From: Limnephilus marmoratus
Lineage: Eukaryota; Arthropoda; Insecta; Trichoptera; Limnephilidae
Assembly: GCA_917880885.1 (NCBI GenBank)
Contig: OU862919.1
Coordinates: 51,869,058 to 51,933,057 of the forward strand
Direction: 5' to 3'
DNA: 64,000 bases
In this document: piece by piece, positions 30,637-40,690 of the stretch
Position numbering within the stretch: position 1 is the first letter of the stretch
Layout of the letters: the number at the start of each line of letters is the position of its first letter
The notes under the pieces: generated by a model
The model's database searches: none
Told to the model about the DNA's origin: nothing
Seen by the model: only the letters and a program-made list of their open reading frames with translations
Translations under genes and position numbers: made by a program

Positions 30637-32925
30637 ATGGAGGGTGTTTGTAAAAATTTGGGGACGTTCTGTTACAGAACGGGAAACTGGTCATTGTTCA
30701 AGGAACGACTGGATCAGGCCCTCATTTTACATGATGACAAAGTGTTATCACAAGAACGCAAAAGAGCATTTTTGCTGAGTTGCCTCACCGAAGAAACTTT
30801 CTCTTTATTATGTGATCTATGTTTCCCTAAAAAGGTTTCTGTTTGTTCTTTTGATGATTTATGTAAATTATTTGATTCACATTGCAAACCTATTCAAAAT
30901 ATTTTCGAGTCGCGTGAGTTATTTTATAAGTGTAAACAGCTAGCTAACGAATCTATTAAAGATTACGCTGCTAGGTTGAGAGGACTGAGTTTGACGTGCA
31001 ATTTTGAATTGAGGCTGGAATCTTGTTTAAAAGACATATTCATTATTGGAATTTTCAATGAAAAATTGAAACATAAGTTGTTCGTTGAGGGGGTAAATAC
31101 TTCTTTTTCGGAATGCGTTCAGTTAGCAGCTTCATGGGAACATGTTGTTAATTTTAAGAAAGTTGATATGAATTTAAATGTTGTGCATAAGGATAGTAAT
31201 GTTGTCCGTAAATCCAGGTCGGATAGTCCGATCAGATTTAAAAGTGCAGTGCGTAGTAAGACGCCAGTAAATATTGCATTAAAAAAATGTTTTTTGTGCG
31301 GAAAAACGAATCATTTGCAGAAAGATTGTTGGAAGAATATTTTTTGTAATCGGTGCAATAAATCGGGTCATCCTAGTAATGTGTGTAAAAACAGTAAAAT
31401 TAATGTAGGTAATAAGAATAAACGATTAAATTCGGTTTTTATGTTGCATGACGGCACGGGGCCGGAACCGATATTCGTAGATCTCATTATTGGTAACACT
31501 GTTCTGCGAGCGATTGTTGACACCGGCGCTGAGATTAATGCAATTCCATATGAAGTGTATTTAAAAGATTTTGTTTCTTGTAAATTGGAAAGATGCGATA
31601 TTCAATTGTCAGGATATGACGGGAAACGGTTAAATATTGTAGGTAAAGTTAATTTAAGTGTGTTATTTTTAAATAAAAGTGTAGATACGCAGTTTATAAT
31701 AATTAAAAACGGTAATTCTACGATTGTTGGTAGAAATTTTTTACAAGTTTTCGGTATCGGATTAAGTGGAATAAATGCGGTAAATACCAGTGAGACTAGT
31801 TGTGATAATCAATTAAATTTTCGTGATAGTTTAAAGAAAAAATATGCTCATGTGTTTTCAGAAAAATCGGGTAGGCTTATAGGTTTTGAAGCTAACATCG
31901 AAGTTATTTCGGAGTTCAGGCCAAAGTTTGTGAATCCAAGATCGTTACCTTTTAGTTTACGTGGAAAGGTAGAGGAGGAATTAAATAAGATGTTACGTGA
32001 AGATATAATTGAAAAAGTAGAAATAAGTGATATGGCTAGTCCGATTGTTGTTGTAAAAAAGAAAGACGGTTCAATTAGAATTTGTACTGATTTTAAAACC
32101 ACATTAAACCCTATGTTAGCGAAGTTGAAATATCCATTGCCTCGTATAGAAGATTTAATTTCATCTTTAAATGGTGCGAAATTTTTTGCTAAAATAGATT
32201 TGCGTAATGCTTTTGGTCAGATTTCGTTGAACGAGAAGTCGAGAAAATTATGTGTGATAAGTACGCATGTAGGTTTATTCAGGTTTAAAGTGTTGCCTTT
32301 CGGTTTGACCACAAGCCCGGCTATATTTATGCAAGTTATTCAGGCGGTAGTAGGTAGACTTCGTAACGTTCGTATATTTCTAGATGATATTTTGTTGTTT
32401 GGAAATTCTGAAGAGGAATTATTCTCTATTTGTGAATCTGTACTTAGCAAGTTAAGTGATTGTGGATTAACTATTAATGAAAATAAGTGTTCTTTTCTAG
32501 AAACTGAGATAGAATATTTAGGTTTTAAAATTTCGCGGAAAGGAGTTATGCCTTTAGAAAATAAAATCTGTGCGATTACTCAAATGGCAGTACCGAAAAA
32601 TGTTTCAGAACTTAGGAGTTTACTTGGGGTTATTTCATATTATAGAGCTTTTGTTCATAATATTTCAGGTATTTTGTCTCCATTGTATAACTTGTTAAAA
32701 AGGGGAGTAAAATATGTGTGGTCTGAGGAATGTAATATTGCGTTTGAGCGAGTTAAGAAACTGCTGACGTCAGATAATATTTTAGTGCATTTTGATCCTA
32801 ATTTACCAATTAAACTTATTTCAGACGCATCTGAAAAAGCGTTATCAGCGGTGATTTGCCATGTATATGATAATGGTTTAGAGAGACCTATCAGAAACAG
32901 AATTAAAGTACTCTATTTTAGATAA
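30637..32925 (+). CDS. Element 2 Gag-protease-reverse transcriptase
   Basis: One continuous frame, with the ATG at 30637 (MEGVCKNLGTF) preferred over the upstream GTG at 30541, which lies in leader. Capsid region 1-200 (WSLFKERLDQAL ... FYKCKQLANESIKDYAARLR), two CCHC knuckles CFLCGKTNHLQKDC (218-231) and CNRCNKSGHPSNVC (237-250), protease IVDTGAEIN (Asp295), RT with ICTDFKTTLNPML, AKIDLRNAFGQI, LPFGLTTSPAIF and IFLDDILLF (Asp583-Asp584), then GVISYYRAF and the start of RNase H (LISDASEKALSAVI). Here gag and pol share one frame, unlike element 1. The frame ends early at 32925 because of a small deletion at about 32890; the normal conserved segment after ERPI (the A-x-x-S-x-S-L type block) is missing. 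Confidence 0.93.
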   Translation: MEGVCKNLGTFCYRTGNWSLFKERLDQALILHDDKVLSQERKRAFLLSCLTEETFSLLCDLCFPKKVSVCSFDDLCKLFDSHCKPIQNIFESRELFYKCKQLANESIKDYAARLRGLSLTCNFELRLESCLKDIFIIGIFNEKLKHKLFVEGVNTSFSECVQLAASWEHVVNFKKVDMNLNVVHKDSNVVRKSRSDSPIRFKSAVRSKTPVNIALKKCFLCGKTNHLQKDCWKNIFCNRCNKSGHPSNVCKNSKINVGNKNKRLNSVFMLHDGTGPEPIFVDLIIGNTVLRAIVDTGAEINAIPYEVYLKDFVSCKLERCDIQLSGYDGKRLNIVGKVNLSVLFLNKSVDTQFIIIKNGNSTIVGRNFLQVFGIGLSGINAVNTSETSCDNQLNFRDSLKKKYAHVFSEKSGRLIGFEANIEVISEFRPKFVNPRSLPFSLRGKVEEELNKMLREDIIEKVEISDMASPIVVVKKKDGSIRICTDFKTTLNPMLAKLKYPLPRIEDLISSLNGAKFFAKIDLRNAFGQISLNEKSRKLCVISTHVGLFRFKVLPFGLTTSPAIFMQVIQAVVGRLRNVRIFLDDILLFGNSEEELFSICESVLSKLSDCGLTINENKCSFLETEIEYLGFKISRKGVMPLENKICAITQMAVPKNVSELRSLLGVISYYRAFVHNISGILSPLYNLLKRGVKYVWSEECNIAFERVKKLLTSDNILVHFDPNLPIKLISDASEKALSAVICHVYDNGLERPIRNRIKVLYFR

Positions 32926-34624
32926 GGAAGCGTGTGCTATAATTTTTGGGTTGAAGAAATTCTTTCAGTATTTATACGGCAATAAATTTGTTTTGGCTTG
33001 CGACAATAAATCGTTAGTACACATTTTGAACACGGATAAGCAAGTACCTGTTTTGGCCGCTAACCGTCTGCAGAGGTACGCCCTAATACTCCAGACTTTT
33101 GACTATAGTATAGAGCATTTTAAGTCAGGTGATAACAAAGCGGATTTCTTATCACGAATGCCGATTAATAATAAGGATAATTTAGATGTGTGTAGCGACG
33201 ATATTGATGCTAGCGATTATTTTTTAAATTATATTGATTCTTTAAACGTGAATACGGTTGAGTCAGAGTGTGTGAACATAATCGAGTCAGAAACAACATT
33301 AAATGCGGAAACGATGAAACAGTTTTCGATTAATGATGTAAATATAGCGAGCATTATCGAGTTCACAGCAAATGGTTGGCCGGATAAAAAGTTCTTAAAG
33401 GATGATTTATTGAAATTCTGGTATTTTAGGGATAAATTATCGACTTATAATTCATGTTTATTTTATAATAATAAATTTGTAGTTCCAAGGGAATTAAGGG
33501 AAATTATATTGAATTTTTTACATCAATCACATTTAGGCATTGTAAAATCGAAAAGTCTTGCTCGAAATTATTTTTTTTGGCTCGGAATGAACAATGATAT
33601 AGAAGTAACTGTGAAACAGTGTGCTCGATGTATGGAATGTTTACCTACTCCGTGTAAAGTTGAGTTGGCACCTTGGCCAATAAATGGTTTAATCTGGAGT
33701 AGATTGCATATTGACTTCATGGGACCGTTGGGAGGTCATAATTTTTTAATTATTGTTGATGCAACTACAAAATGGATAGACTGTCATGTTGTAAATAAGG
33801 TAGATTCGTTTTGTACAATAAAAGTTTTGAAAAGATTATTTTCTATGTTCGGAATCCCGGAACAAATTGTAAGTGACAATGGTACAGCTTTCACATCGTC
33901 AGTTTTTAAGGAATTTTGTCATAATTATAATATAGAATCATTGACTTCAGCTGTACAGCATCCTGCTTCTAACGGTTTAGCTGAAAATGGGGTTAAAACA
34001 GTGAAGAATTTTTTGAAAAAAATTATGGTAAATAATAAATTTCCTACTGATTTTGAAGATAAACTTTTGACGTTTTTAGTTGATATTAGAAATACGCCTT
34101 CAATGTCTACGGGCATTGAGCCTAGTACATTAATGTTGGGTAGGAAGATTAGATCAATTTTTAATACGATTATTCCAATAGTGGATAATGTTGAGAGTCA
34201 AGGTTTTAAAGGAATTGACAACACGGTTAAAAACAAAATGTTATTGAGCCAGCATAAACAGAAAAAGTATTATAGAGGAAGAAAATTTAAAAAGTACTTT
34301 GAGGTTGGTTCTAAAGTTTTAACCAGGGATTTAAGAAGTAATGATAATAAATGGATTTTAGGAAAAATTTTTAAAAGATTGGGGAATAAGATTTATTTAG
34401 TTAAAATTATGTCTACGGGACAAATTTGGAAACGCCACCATGATCAGATTTCAGAGAGGAAGGTTAGGTGGGGGGAGTGTGATAGGTCTGATGATTTGCT
34501 GGACCTGGGTCCACTCTCGGATGTGGACATGACCAAATTTCCTAATTCCTCTGATTTTTGCAGGTCACCTACACCATGGGAGGGGAGGTTACGCCCTCGA
34601 GGTCAACGCCCACGCTACACGTGA
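32891..34624 (+). CDS. Element 2 RNase H-integrase (shifted frame)
   Basis: Coding resumes in another frame at SETELKYSILDKEAC (from 32891); the first in-frame initiation-like codon (TTG, 32951) is not native. Numbering from 32951: RNase H remainder VLACDNKSLVHIL and NKADFLSRM, integrase zinc domain HQSHLG ... CARCMEC, catalytic Asp255 (HIDFMG), Asp309 (SDNGTAF) and Glu345 (AENGVKT), D-53-D-35-E, then a short C-terminal domain (VGSKVLTRDL, WILGKIFKRLG, WKRHHDQI). The stop at 34624 is 96 bp before the purine tract. Catalytic residues are intact, so the copy is disabled only by the deletion, unless it is mobilised by a full-length relative. Confidence 0.93.
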   Translation, partial: SETELKYSILDKEACAIIFGLKKFFQYLYGNKFVLACDNKSLVHILNTDKQVPVLAANRLQRYALILQTFDYSIEHFKSGDNKADFLSRMPINNKDNLDVCSDDIDASDYFLNYIDSLNVNTVESECVNIIESETTLNAETMKQFSINDVNIASIIEFTANGWPDKKFLKDDLLKFWYFRDKLSTYNSCLFYNNKFVVPRELREIILNFLHQSHLGIVKSKSLARNYFFWLGMNNDIEVTVKQCARCMECLPTPCKVELAPWPINGLIWSRLHIDFMGPLGGHNFLIIVDATTKWIDCHVVNKVDSFCTIKVLKRLFSMFGIPEQIVSDNGTAFTSSVFKEFCHNYNIESLTSAVQHPASNGLAENGVKTVKNFLKKIMVNNKFPTDFEDKLLTFLVDIRNTPSMSTGIEPSTLMLGRKIRSIFNTIIPIVDNVESQGFKGIDNTVKNKMLLSQHKQKKYYRGRKFKKYFEVGSKVLTRDLRSNDNKWILGKIFKRLGNKIYLVKIMSTGQIWKRHHDQISERKVRWGECDRSDDLLDLGPLSDVDMTKFPNSSDFCRSPTPWEGRLRPRGQRPRYT

Positions 34625-34730
34625 AGAACAAGAATAATTACATATACTATGGAATGGAAATATTTAGATATTTTGTTTGTATAAATTTGTGAATAAAGAA
34701 ATGTATGTAATTAGGTTTTAAGTGTGGGGG

Positions 34731-34893
34731 TGTGACGTATGTGTATGAGGGTGACGGCATGAGAGCGAGATAGCGAGTATGGGAAGTATAAAAGGGATGT
34801 ACCGCTATTGAGCGCTCTCTCCATAATAATCTGGCAACCAATAAACATTGTAACATTAACAGATGTTATTACTACCCGATCCCAATACACCAC
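34731..34893 (+). repeat. Element 2 3' LTR (163 bp)
   Basis: No difference from the 5' LTR seen by eye. TATAAAA at 34787-34793, AATAAA at 34840-34845. Confidence 0.95.
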
Positions 34894-34918
34894 TATATAT
34901 AAATATATAGTGGTGTAT
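34885..34918. repeat. Palindrome across the LTR/flank junction
   Basis: The LTR end ATACACCACTATATA is followed by TATATAGTGGTGTAT, so the flank is the reverse complement of the LTR terminus. Confidence 0.85.
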
Positions 34919-35089
34919 AATATAAATCCGTCTTTGGGCGTCCATCACTTCTAGTTATTTTTTTCAGATTTTTTTTGTGAATATTGCCTTTTATAATGCT
35001 CACAATAATCGCTAATATCATGATTTTTTAATATTCATAATAATTCAGGATTTGATGTTTATTATACTTTCATACACTTCTTGCGTCAC

Positions 35090-35475
35090 GTACATACTAA
35101 CGTCCGGGTGTATATTTTTTGTATACTGTAGGTTTCTTTTAGTATAGGTTTCACGTCCTTTCACTCTAATTTAATTTTTGCGTCTAACTCTTTTAATAAA
35201 CGTTTCACGTCCATACTGAATAAAGTATTTTGTGCGTCCGAGTGTATATATTTTGTATTTCTTATACCCATTTTAATATATTTTTCACGTCCTTACACTA
35301 TACATTTATTTTTACGTCTTCCGCATATTGCTAACTTTTCTAATAAAGGTTTCACGTGCATACTAAATTATTTATTTCGGCGTCCGAGTGTACATTCCTT
35401 GTAAGCTGCTTACCGTTTTCTTAAGATAGGTTTCACGTTATGCACTCTAATTTAATTTTTACGTCTAAGCAAAAT
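35090..35475. repeat. Tandem array of a roughly 140-bp unit
   Basis: About 2.7 diverged copies, with GTCCGRGTGTA starting at 35102, 35236 and 35382 and the words GGTTTCACGT and CACTCTAATTTAATTTTT recurring. Confidence 0.75.
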
Positions 35476-35701
35476 AAGAATGTAAAAAAAATCTTAAATA
35501 TATTTGTTTGTAAGACCGTAAATAAATAGACAAACTGTTATATTTTCGACCCAAAATATTTTGTATGATTTATCAAGTTTTTAAATTTATTTTTCGCGTT
35601 CTGTGTAAGTTTTATTTCTAATATATCATTATAGGCCAGTTGTTTCATAAAACCGAAATAATCACAGAACTCGAATAGAACTTTCATAGAACGTGAAAAT
35701 A
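35476..35701. other. AT-rich non-coding DNA
   Basis: Nothing recognised. Confidence 0.4.
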
Positions 35702-35875
35702 AACTTAGAGTCCCAACTGCTCACAAACGTCTCGAGCCAGTGGGACTATGGCATCCCCAATTTCGGTATGGTGTGATGCTGAAGGTAATGGTGAGGGAAA
35801 AGAGATATCGAAAATGTATCTCGCTATTAAGATCTAGTCACCTACACGGCTAAACTCATTTCATGTAATAATACT
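35702..35875 (+). mobile_element. Family B repeat, copy B1
   Basis: Starts AGAGTCCCAACTGCTC, contains GAGCCAGTGGGACTATGGCA, CCCCAATTT, GGCTAAAC and a diverged end. Non-coding, about 200 bp in full copies. Confidence 0.7.
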
Positions 35876-35947
35876 TAACCTAAATTCACTCTAAACCAGC
35901 GTAAAAATTCAAAAAATCATTCAGTTTAACTTTTTTAATCCGACTAC

Positions 35948-36137
35948 AATACAAGAGTCCCACCTGCTCCCAACTGTCTGGAGCCAACGAGACTCTGACA
36001 TCCCCAATTTTAATATGTTGCGAGGCTGAAGATAGTGGGGAGGGGAAGGAGATATGGTAAATGTAAGTGGCTATTCAGATCTAGTCATCAAACACATTAA
36101 ACCATTTCAAGGAACGTTTCAATTCTGAATGAATACT
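35948..36137 (+). mobile_element. Family B repeat, copy B2
   Basis: CAAGAGTCCCACCTGCTCCC, TCTGGAGCCAACGAGACT, GGCTATTCAGATCTAGTCA and AACGTTTCAATTCTGAATG in order. Confidence 0.8.
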
Positions 36138-36205
36138 GACGAATACCAAAACACGATATACCTACTTATAGTTCAGTGTATTTATACGTTATATCTACTT
36201 AAGAT

Positions 36206-36474
36206 TTAAGAGGTGAATGTGTTTACCGCCGCCCCGGGAACCATTTATTGGACACCAGTACCCCTGCCGTAAGTCACTCTAAGTGATTGCTAGGTTTGGT
36301 GAATTATAACGGTTGCCCGGGTTCTTGGAGAGAAGTTTGTCCAGGTCTTGATGGTGAATGCTGTTCCTCACCTTTTGCGTGGCGGTCCGGATCGGGAGAG
36401 ACTGCTTGAGACAGACATAATCAGGACCTCTCCAGCCGGACTCTCTCGATCCATCACCTTTTACCCCAGTGTGG
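36206..36474 (-). mobile_element. Family A repeat, copy A3
   Basis: 3' two thirds of family A on minus: GAGAGAGTCCGGCTGGAGAG, GGTGAGGAACAGCATTC, GGGGCGGCGGTAAACACAT. Faces A4 in inverted orientation. Confidence 0.8.
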
Positions 36475-36556
36475 AAAATTTACCTGACTATTCAGATCTA
36501 GTCACCGTACATGGCTAAAGCCATATCAAGTAACGTTTCAATTCTGAAAGACGTAG
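36475..36556 (+). mobile_element. Family B repeat, copy B3 (3' part)
   Basis: GACTATTCAGATCTAGTCACC, then GGCTAAAGCCAT and AACGTTTCAATTCTGAA. Lies exactly between A3 and A4. Confidence 0.75.
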
Positions 36557-36631
36557 TTATACGAAGGCGATAATGTAACCTTTTAGATTCAATTTATTTT
36601 AGCAATATTAGTTACAATTATTATTATTTAC

Positions 36632-36886
36632 GATGGGTCGAAAGAGTCCGGCTGGAGAGATCTAGATTATGTCTGCCTCAAGCAGCCTCTCCCGACCTGG
36701 ACCTCCAAGCAGTAGGTGAGGAAAAGCATTCGCAACCAAGACCTAGACAAACCTCACTCAAAGAACCTGTGCACCCCTGTTAATTCACCACACGTAACGC
36801 AACACTTGGGGTGACCTATGGCAGGGGTGTTGGTTATCCAATAAATGTTTCCCGTGGCGGCGGTACACATAACCGCCTCCAAAATA
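36632..36886 (+). mobile_element. Family A repeat, copy A4
   Basis: From GAGTCCGGCTGGAGAG to GGCGGCGGTACACATAACCG and CGCCTCC. Same 5' truncation zone as A3. Confidence 0.8.
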
Positions 36887-37409
36887 CTCTTTTATTTATG
36901 TAAAGCATAAATATACCAAATCCTATTAATAAAATAAATATTGTTAGAAGTTTGAATGATTATTTTGTATACACACGTACCTACTGGGCGCAGGAGTGTG
37001 ACATTTTTGTTTGCCCTTATTCAAAATGTATCATTTCATAACGCACCGGTTCGCGCCCTTATAGTGCGCGGTTGAACATTTTTAGGCCGGGACATTAATT
37101 TGCCGCCCACTCTAAAAAAATCTTATGAGAATGTCCACCCGCGCAGACGTTTCTTAGTTCTGAATGGCGTTTGACATCGTTGTAAATATACCCAGTGTTG
37201 CCAAATCTGGCGATTTCATTCATCAAGGGCTCAAACAATACATAACAATAATATTATAGGTATCTACTATCTACTCGCTAATGGCACGAGGACGCAATAC
37301 TATCGTCGTCATGACTGTATATATGATAGCATAAGTTTAATAACCATAACCTAGCAGGCATTATCCCTGCACGTCATCAGCTCCTATATTTTTGAAAGTG
37401 TAAAGTAGC

Positions 37410-37562
37410 TCTTGGTCTACAGTCATAACGACGATAATATTGCTTCCTCGTGGCTATTTGCGAGTAGATAGTAGATACCTATATTATTGTTATGTATTTT
37501 TGAGTTTGAGATTTGCCAACAATGGGTATATTTACAACGATGCCAAACGCCATTCACGCTTA
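37410..37562. repeat. Inverted internal copy of the left terminal repeat
   Basis: Pairs with about 37170-37325 to form a hairpin with a spacer of about 90 bp (AGTCATAACGACGATAATAT ... AACGCCATTC). Confidence 0.8.
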
Positions 37563-38130
37563 TCATGCTGTTACTCATCACTAAAAGAATTTCTAGCTTC
37601 ACAGACATTTTTTTTATTTATTACATTACATTAGATACATATGTACATATAAGTAGCAAAAATAACATCTAGTAATAATATTGCAAAATAACTGTTAATA
37701 TTAAAAATGTGTACAAGTGTTATTATGTCATGTAGGTCGATATTAGTTCCTAGCTCGGCAGACTGCCCTTTATAAGGAACTAAATGCTGGTGTAAATGCC
37801 AAAAATTTATTCTGTAAAAAAAAATTGTTTTTTCTTCTTCTAAATTAAATATACCTACTGTAATTTTTTTATTAAATGTGCCGTTAATGAAATGCCAAAA
37901 ATTTATTCTGTAAAATATGTAATATGAACCCCAAATGTGATTATGGAATCATCATGTTCAGGTGTTTAACTTATTTTTTTCATATTATATTTATAAAATC
38001 ATTAGTTGTATTTCAATTAAATACAAAAATATGATCTTGATTTCTAAAAACTTCAGATTCATTAGAGATATCCATAGCTCGGGGCACCGCTGGGCTTTTA
38101 TTTGAACATTATTTTAATCAGTAACTATTG
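37563..38130. other. AT-rich non-coding DNA
   Basis: No gene. ATGCCAAAAATTTATTCTGT occurs twice (about 37794 and 37889), and AGTTCCT / AGGAACT form a short hairpin near 37746-37788. Confidence 0.5.
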
Positions 38131-38134
38131 TAAT

Positions 38135-38620
38135 TTACGAATCACTTTTTAAATTTTGGGTCTTGAAGAGACCCATGTTGTAGGAGGGAGGAAACACAGA
38201 GGCTGGAAAATCGTTCCACAGCTGAGCTGTTGAACTTAAGAACGAGTCGTTGAAACGACCCGTTCTCACGTGACAAATATCAACCATATACATATGTTGG
38301 GCGCATGTTTGGCGTGTTTCCCGACTATGCATCGGTGCTGAGGGGATCAATGACGCTAGTTCCTCGAAGTATCTTCCAATGTAATGCCGGTAGAACAAGG
38401 ACAGCATTCCTTCTTGACGCCTGTGCTCTAAAGATCGCAATCTGTTTGTTAAGTTAGGCGAATTTATCAAACGTACCGCCCGTTTCTGTACAGAGTCGAG
38501 GTTTTTTTTAGGTATTTTTTGGCCTCCAGACTAGAGGTGGCTGCCAAATTCAACCGTAGGGTGTACTTGCGATTTGAACAGGGTTAGCAGTTGTGTACTT
38601 TTGAAGTATCTGCGGGCCCT
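38135..38620 (-). pseudogene. LINE reverse transcriptase C-terminus, relic
   Basis: Minus-strand reading gives YFKSTQLLTLFKSQVHPTVE, a stop, then LDSVQKRAVRLINSPNL, LEHRRQEGMLSLFYRHYIGR, a run of TR.. and H-Y-V, and FNDSFLSSTAQLWNDFPASVF. This is the conserved thumb/C-terminal region of jockey/CR1-type LINE reverse transcriptases. RT catalytic motifs are absent and there is at least one internal stop, so it is a dead 3' fragment. It is a different family from the two LINEs at 5.5 and 13 kb. Confidence 0.85.
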
Positions 38621-39060
38621 GAATGTAATATTTTAATAACAATCGCGAATAGGTACTGTGGATACCAATTTTATCATTTTCTATGGTTTTTTTAACAACC
38701 TTATATCGGCGCGAGAAGGTAGAAAGAACCTTATTTTCTGATGTTCACGGGCACTCGCTGTACACATCAGAACTGTGGATTGACTACACTGCATCCCAAT
38801 GGCATAGTTAAAGGTTGCTTCAAATAACTTTTCCGCCTACCGAGATACTGCAGTGCTACGGAAATGTTCCTGGAGGGACGAGTGCACACTATCTGAGCAC
38901 TTTTTTGCCACCGCATGGGAAGTTTTTTAATTGTGTGCTGATATTTACTTTCAACCTTAACTCATTATTTGTGTCATTTCTTTTGTTATTTCAAAATATG
39001 GAATATAACATTCTGGAATAAAATACTATTATTATTATTCTGATGATGATATTATTATGA

Positions 39061-39364
39061 GTCTACACAGTTGGTCCTTCTTGAGTTCACACAGCAATAT
39101 TATTTTTAAGACATAACTACTGTCGTGCTGCGTCTACACATTTGGTCCTTCTTGCGTCCACGCTATTATCACGCTAGTATCACGCTATTATCACGCTATT
39201 ACCACGCAGCAATATTATTTTTAAGACATAACGACGGTCGTGCTGCGTCTACACAGTTGGTCCTTCTTGCGTCCACGCAGAAATATTATATTTAAGTCAT
39301 AACTATGGTCTGTGTCTATTCTGTGTCATATTACTTTTAGTCACAACGATGGTCGTGCTGTGTC
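39061..39364 (-). repeat. Tandem array of the 70-bp unit, inverted orientation
   Basis: GTCTACACAGTTGGTCCTTC repeats at 39061, 39132 and 39247 with GTGTCTATTCTG at 39312; same unit as 40233-40690 on the other strand. CACGCTATTAT is locally expanded to about five copies at 39158-39205. Confidence 0.88.
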
Positions 39365-39728
39365 CCCCACTCACAGTCATTACAGCCATAACAACGATAG
39401 TATTGCGTCCTCGTGGCTATTCACGAGTAGATATTAGATATATCGTTATGTATTGTTTAAGTTCTTGATGAATTAAATCGTCAGATTTGGCAACAATGGG
39501 TTCATTTACAATGATGCCGATCGCCATTCAGAACTAAGAACACGCCTTAGTGATAATGGCGCGAACCGGCGCATTATGAAATTATACATTTTAAGTAAGG
39601 GCAAACAATACTGTCACACTCCTGTGTCCAGAATATAATATATATACAAAATATTCACTCAAACTTCTAAAAATATTAATAATAATATTTTAATGATTCG
39701 CATAGCACCTCGATTTATATAGCGTAAT

Positions 39729-40070
39729 CTACACAGAGGCTGGTAGAAATTGAAGGTTTAGTTTTATAATCATTGGCAAGTGATCAGATAACACTGCATC
39801 AAATTGTACATTTACGCTATTTATAGCGTTTCCCAGTGCTTTTGTGACGACGCAGTGATCTAACCAGCTTGTGGTGCTATGGGCATCACTCACATATGTA
39901 AAAGTATCACAGTTCATCAGCTTTGTATCGGCGCAAAAGTGCTTAAACTCTTCGCAGAACTTTTGACTTTTGGGATCTGCTTTGCAATCGCTCAAAATAA
40001 TCGCACTCGACGAGTTCCTTTCATTGATTATTGCGGTTACCTTCCCATGCAGTTTATAAATTCCTAAAGA
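39729..40070 (-). pseudogene. LINE APE-type endonuclease fragment
   Basis: The frame (NSSSAIILSDCKADPKSQKF ... STTSWLDHCVVTKAL ... FDAVLSDHLPMIIKL) ends with the SDHLP motif that closes the exonuclease-endonuclease-phosphatase fold of LINE ORF2 endonucleases; TSWLDH corresponds to the preceding T-x-LDH motif. Only the C-terminal part of the domain is present and there is no RT next to it, because the inverted-repeat element ends at about 39685. It nicks DNA in a living element; here it is a relic. Confidence 0.8.
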
Positions 40071-40232
40071 TTTTATGGTTTATTTGTCGTCATTTAAATT
40101 GAAAAAAATTCATATTTTGTCGCTGTTACAGTTACTTGTATTGCCGCTATTCTTGGTTCAAAGCATTCCACTATGTCGGCAGAAAGTGAATCCCGCCATA
40201 AGTTGGCAGGTTAGTTATGGCTTAAAAATAAA

Positions 40233-40690
40233 ATTGCTGCATGGACGCAAGAAGGACCAACTATGTAGATGCAGCACGGCCGTTGGTATGTCTTAAAAAT
40301 AATATTTCTGCATGGACGCAAGAAGGACCAACTGTATAGATGCAGCACAACCGTCGTTATCTCTTAAAATTAAATTGCTGCGTGGACGCCAGAAGGACCA
40401 ACTGTCTAGATGCAGCACGGCCGTTGTAATGTCTTAAAAATAATATTGCTGCGTGGACGCAATAAGGACCATCTGTGTAGACGCAGCACGGCCGCTGATA
40501 TGTCTTAAAATAATATTGCTGCGTGGACGTAATAAGGACCAACTGTGTAGACGCAGCACGACCGTCGTTATGTCTTAAAAATAATATTGCTGCATGGACG
40601 CAAGAATGTCCAACTGTGTAGACGCAGCACTACCGTCATTATGTCTTAAAAATAATATATCTGCCTGGACGCAGAAGGACCGCCAATATT
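40233..40690 (+). repeat. Satellite: about 6.5 copies of a 70/71-bp unit with internal palindrome
   Basis: Unit starts at 40233, 40304, 40374, 40445, 40515, 40586 and 40657. Each holds TGCTGCGT, GGACGCAAGAAGGACCAACT, GTGTAG, ACGCAGCA, then a TTATGTCTTAAAAATAAT spacer. TGCTGCGT and ACGCAGCA are reverse complements about 26 nt apart, so each unit can form its own hairpin. Confidence 0.93.

Larger units (their letters stand above)
29968..34893 (+). mobile_element. mag-like Ty3/gypsy LTR retrotransposon, element 2 (4.9 kb)
   Basis: Compact element: LTR 29968-30130, primer site 30134, leader, gag-PR-RT, RNase H-integrase, G-rich purine tract (34721-34730), LTR 34731-34893. The two 163-bp LTRs show no difference by eye, so insertion is very recent. 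No target duplication is visible between the flanks (GTGCG and TATAT). Two CCHC knuckles, one fused gag-pol frame, and a tRNA-Ser-like primer site fit the mag clade. Confidence 0.93.
36925..39685. mobile_element. Element with 300-400 bp terminal inverted repeats
   Basis: 36925-37325 and 39366-39685 are inverted copies: TTAGAAGTTTGA, AGGAGTGTGACA, TTTGCCCTTA, GCCGGTTCGCGCC-type, TTCTTAGTTCTGAATGGCG and CACGAGGACGCAATACTATC occur in order on both sides. A third, inverted partial copy is at 37410-37562. Just inside the right repeat is a tandem array (39061-39364). The interior also carries a LINE relic; no transposase is seen. Long repeats with subterminal arrays recall fold-back or Mutator-like elements, but the class is not proven. 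Confidence 0.65.

Noticed and set aside
39729..40070. Host endonuclease gene
   Set aside because: The SDHLP motif and lack of the N-terminal half fit a LINE endonuclease relic.
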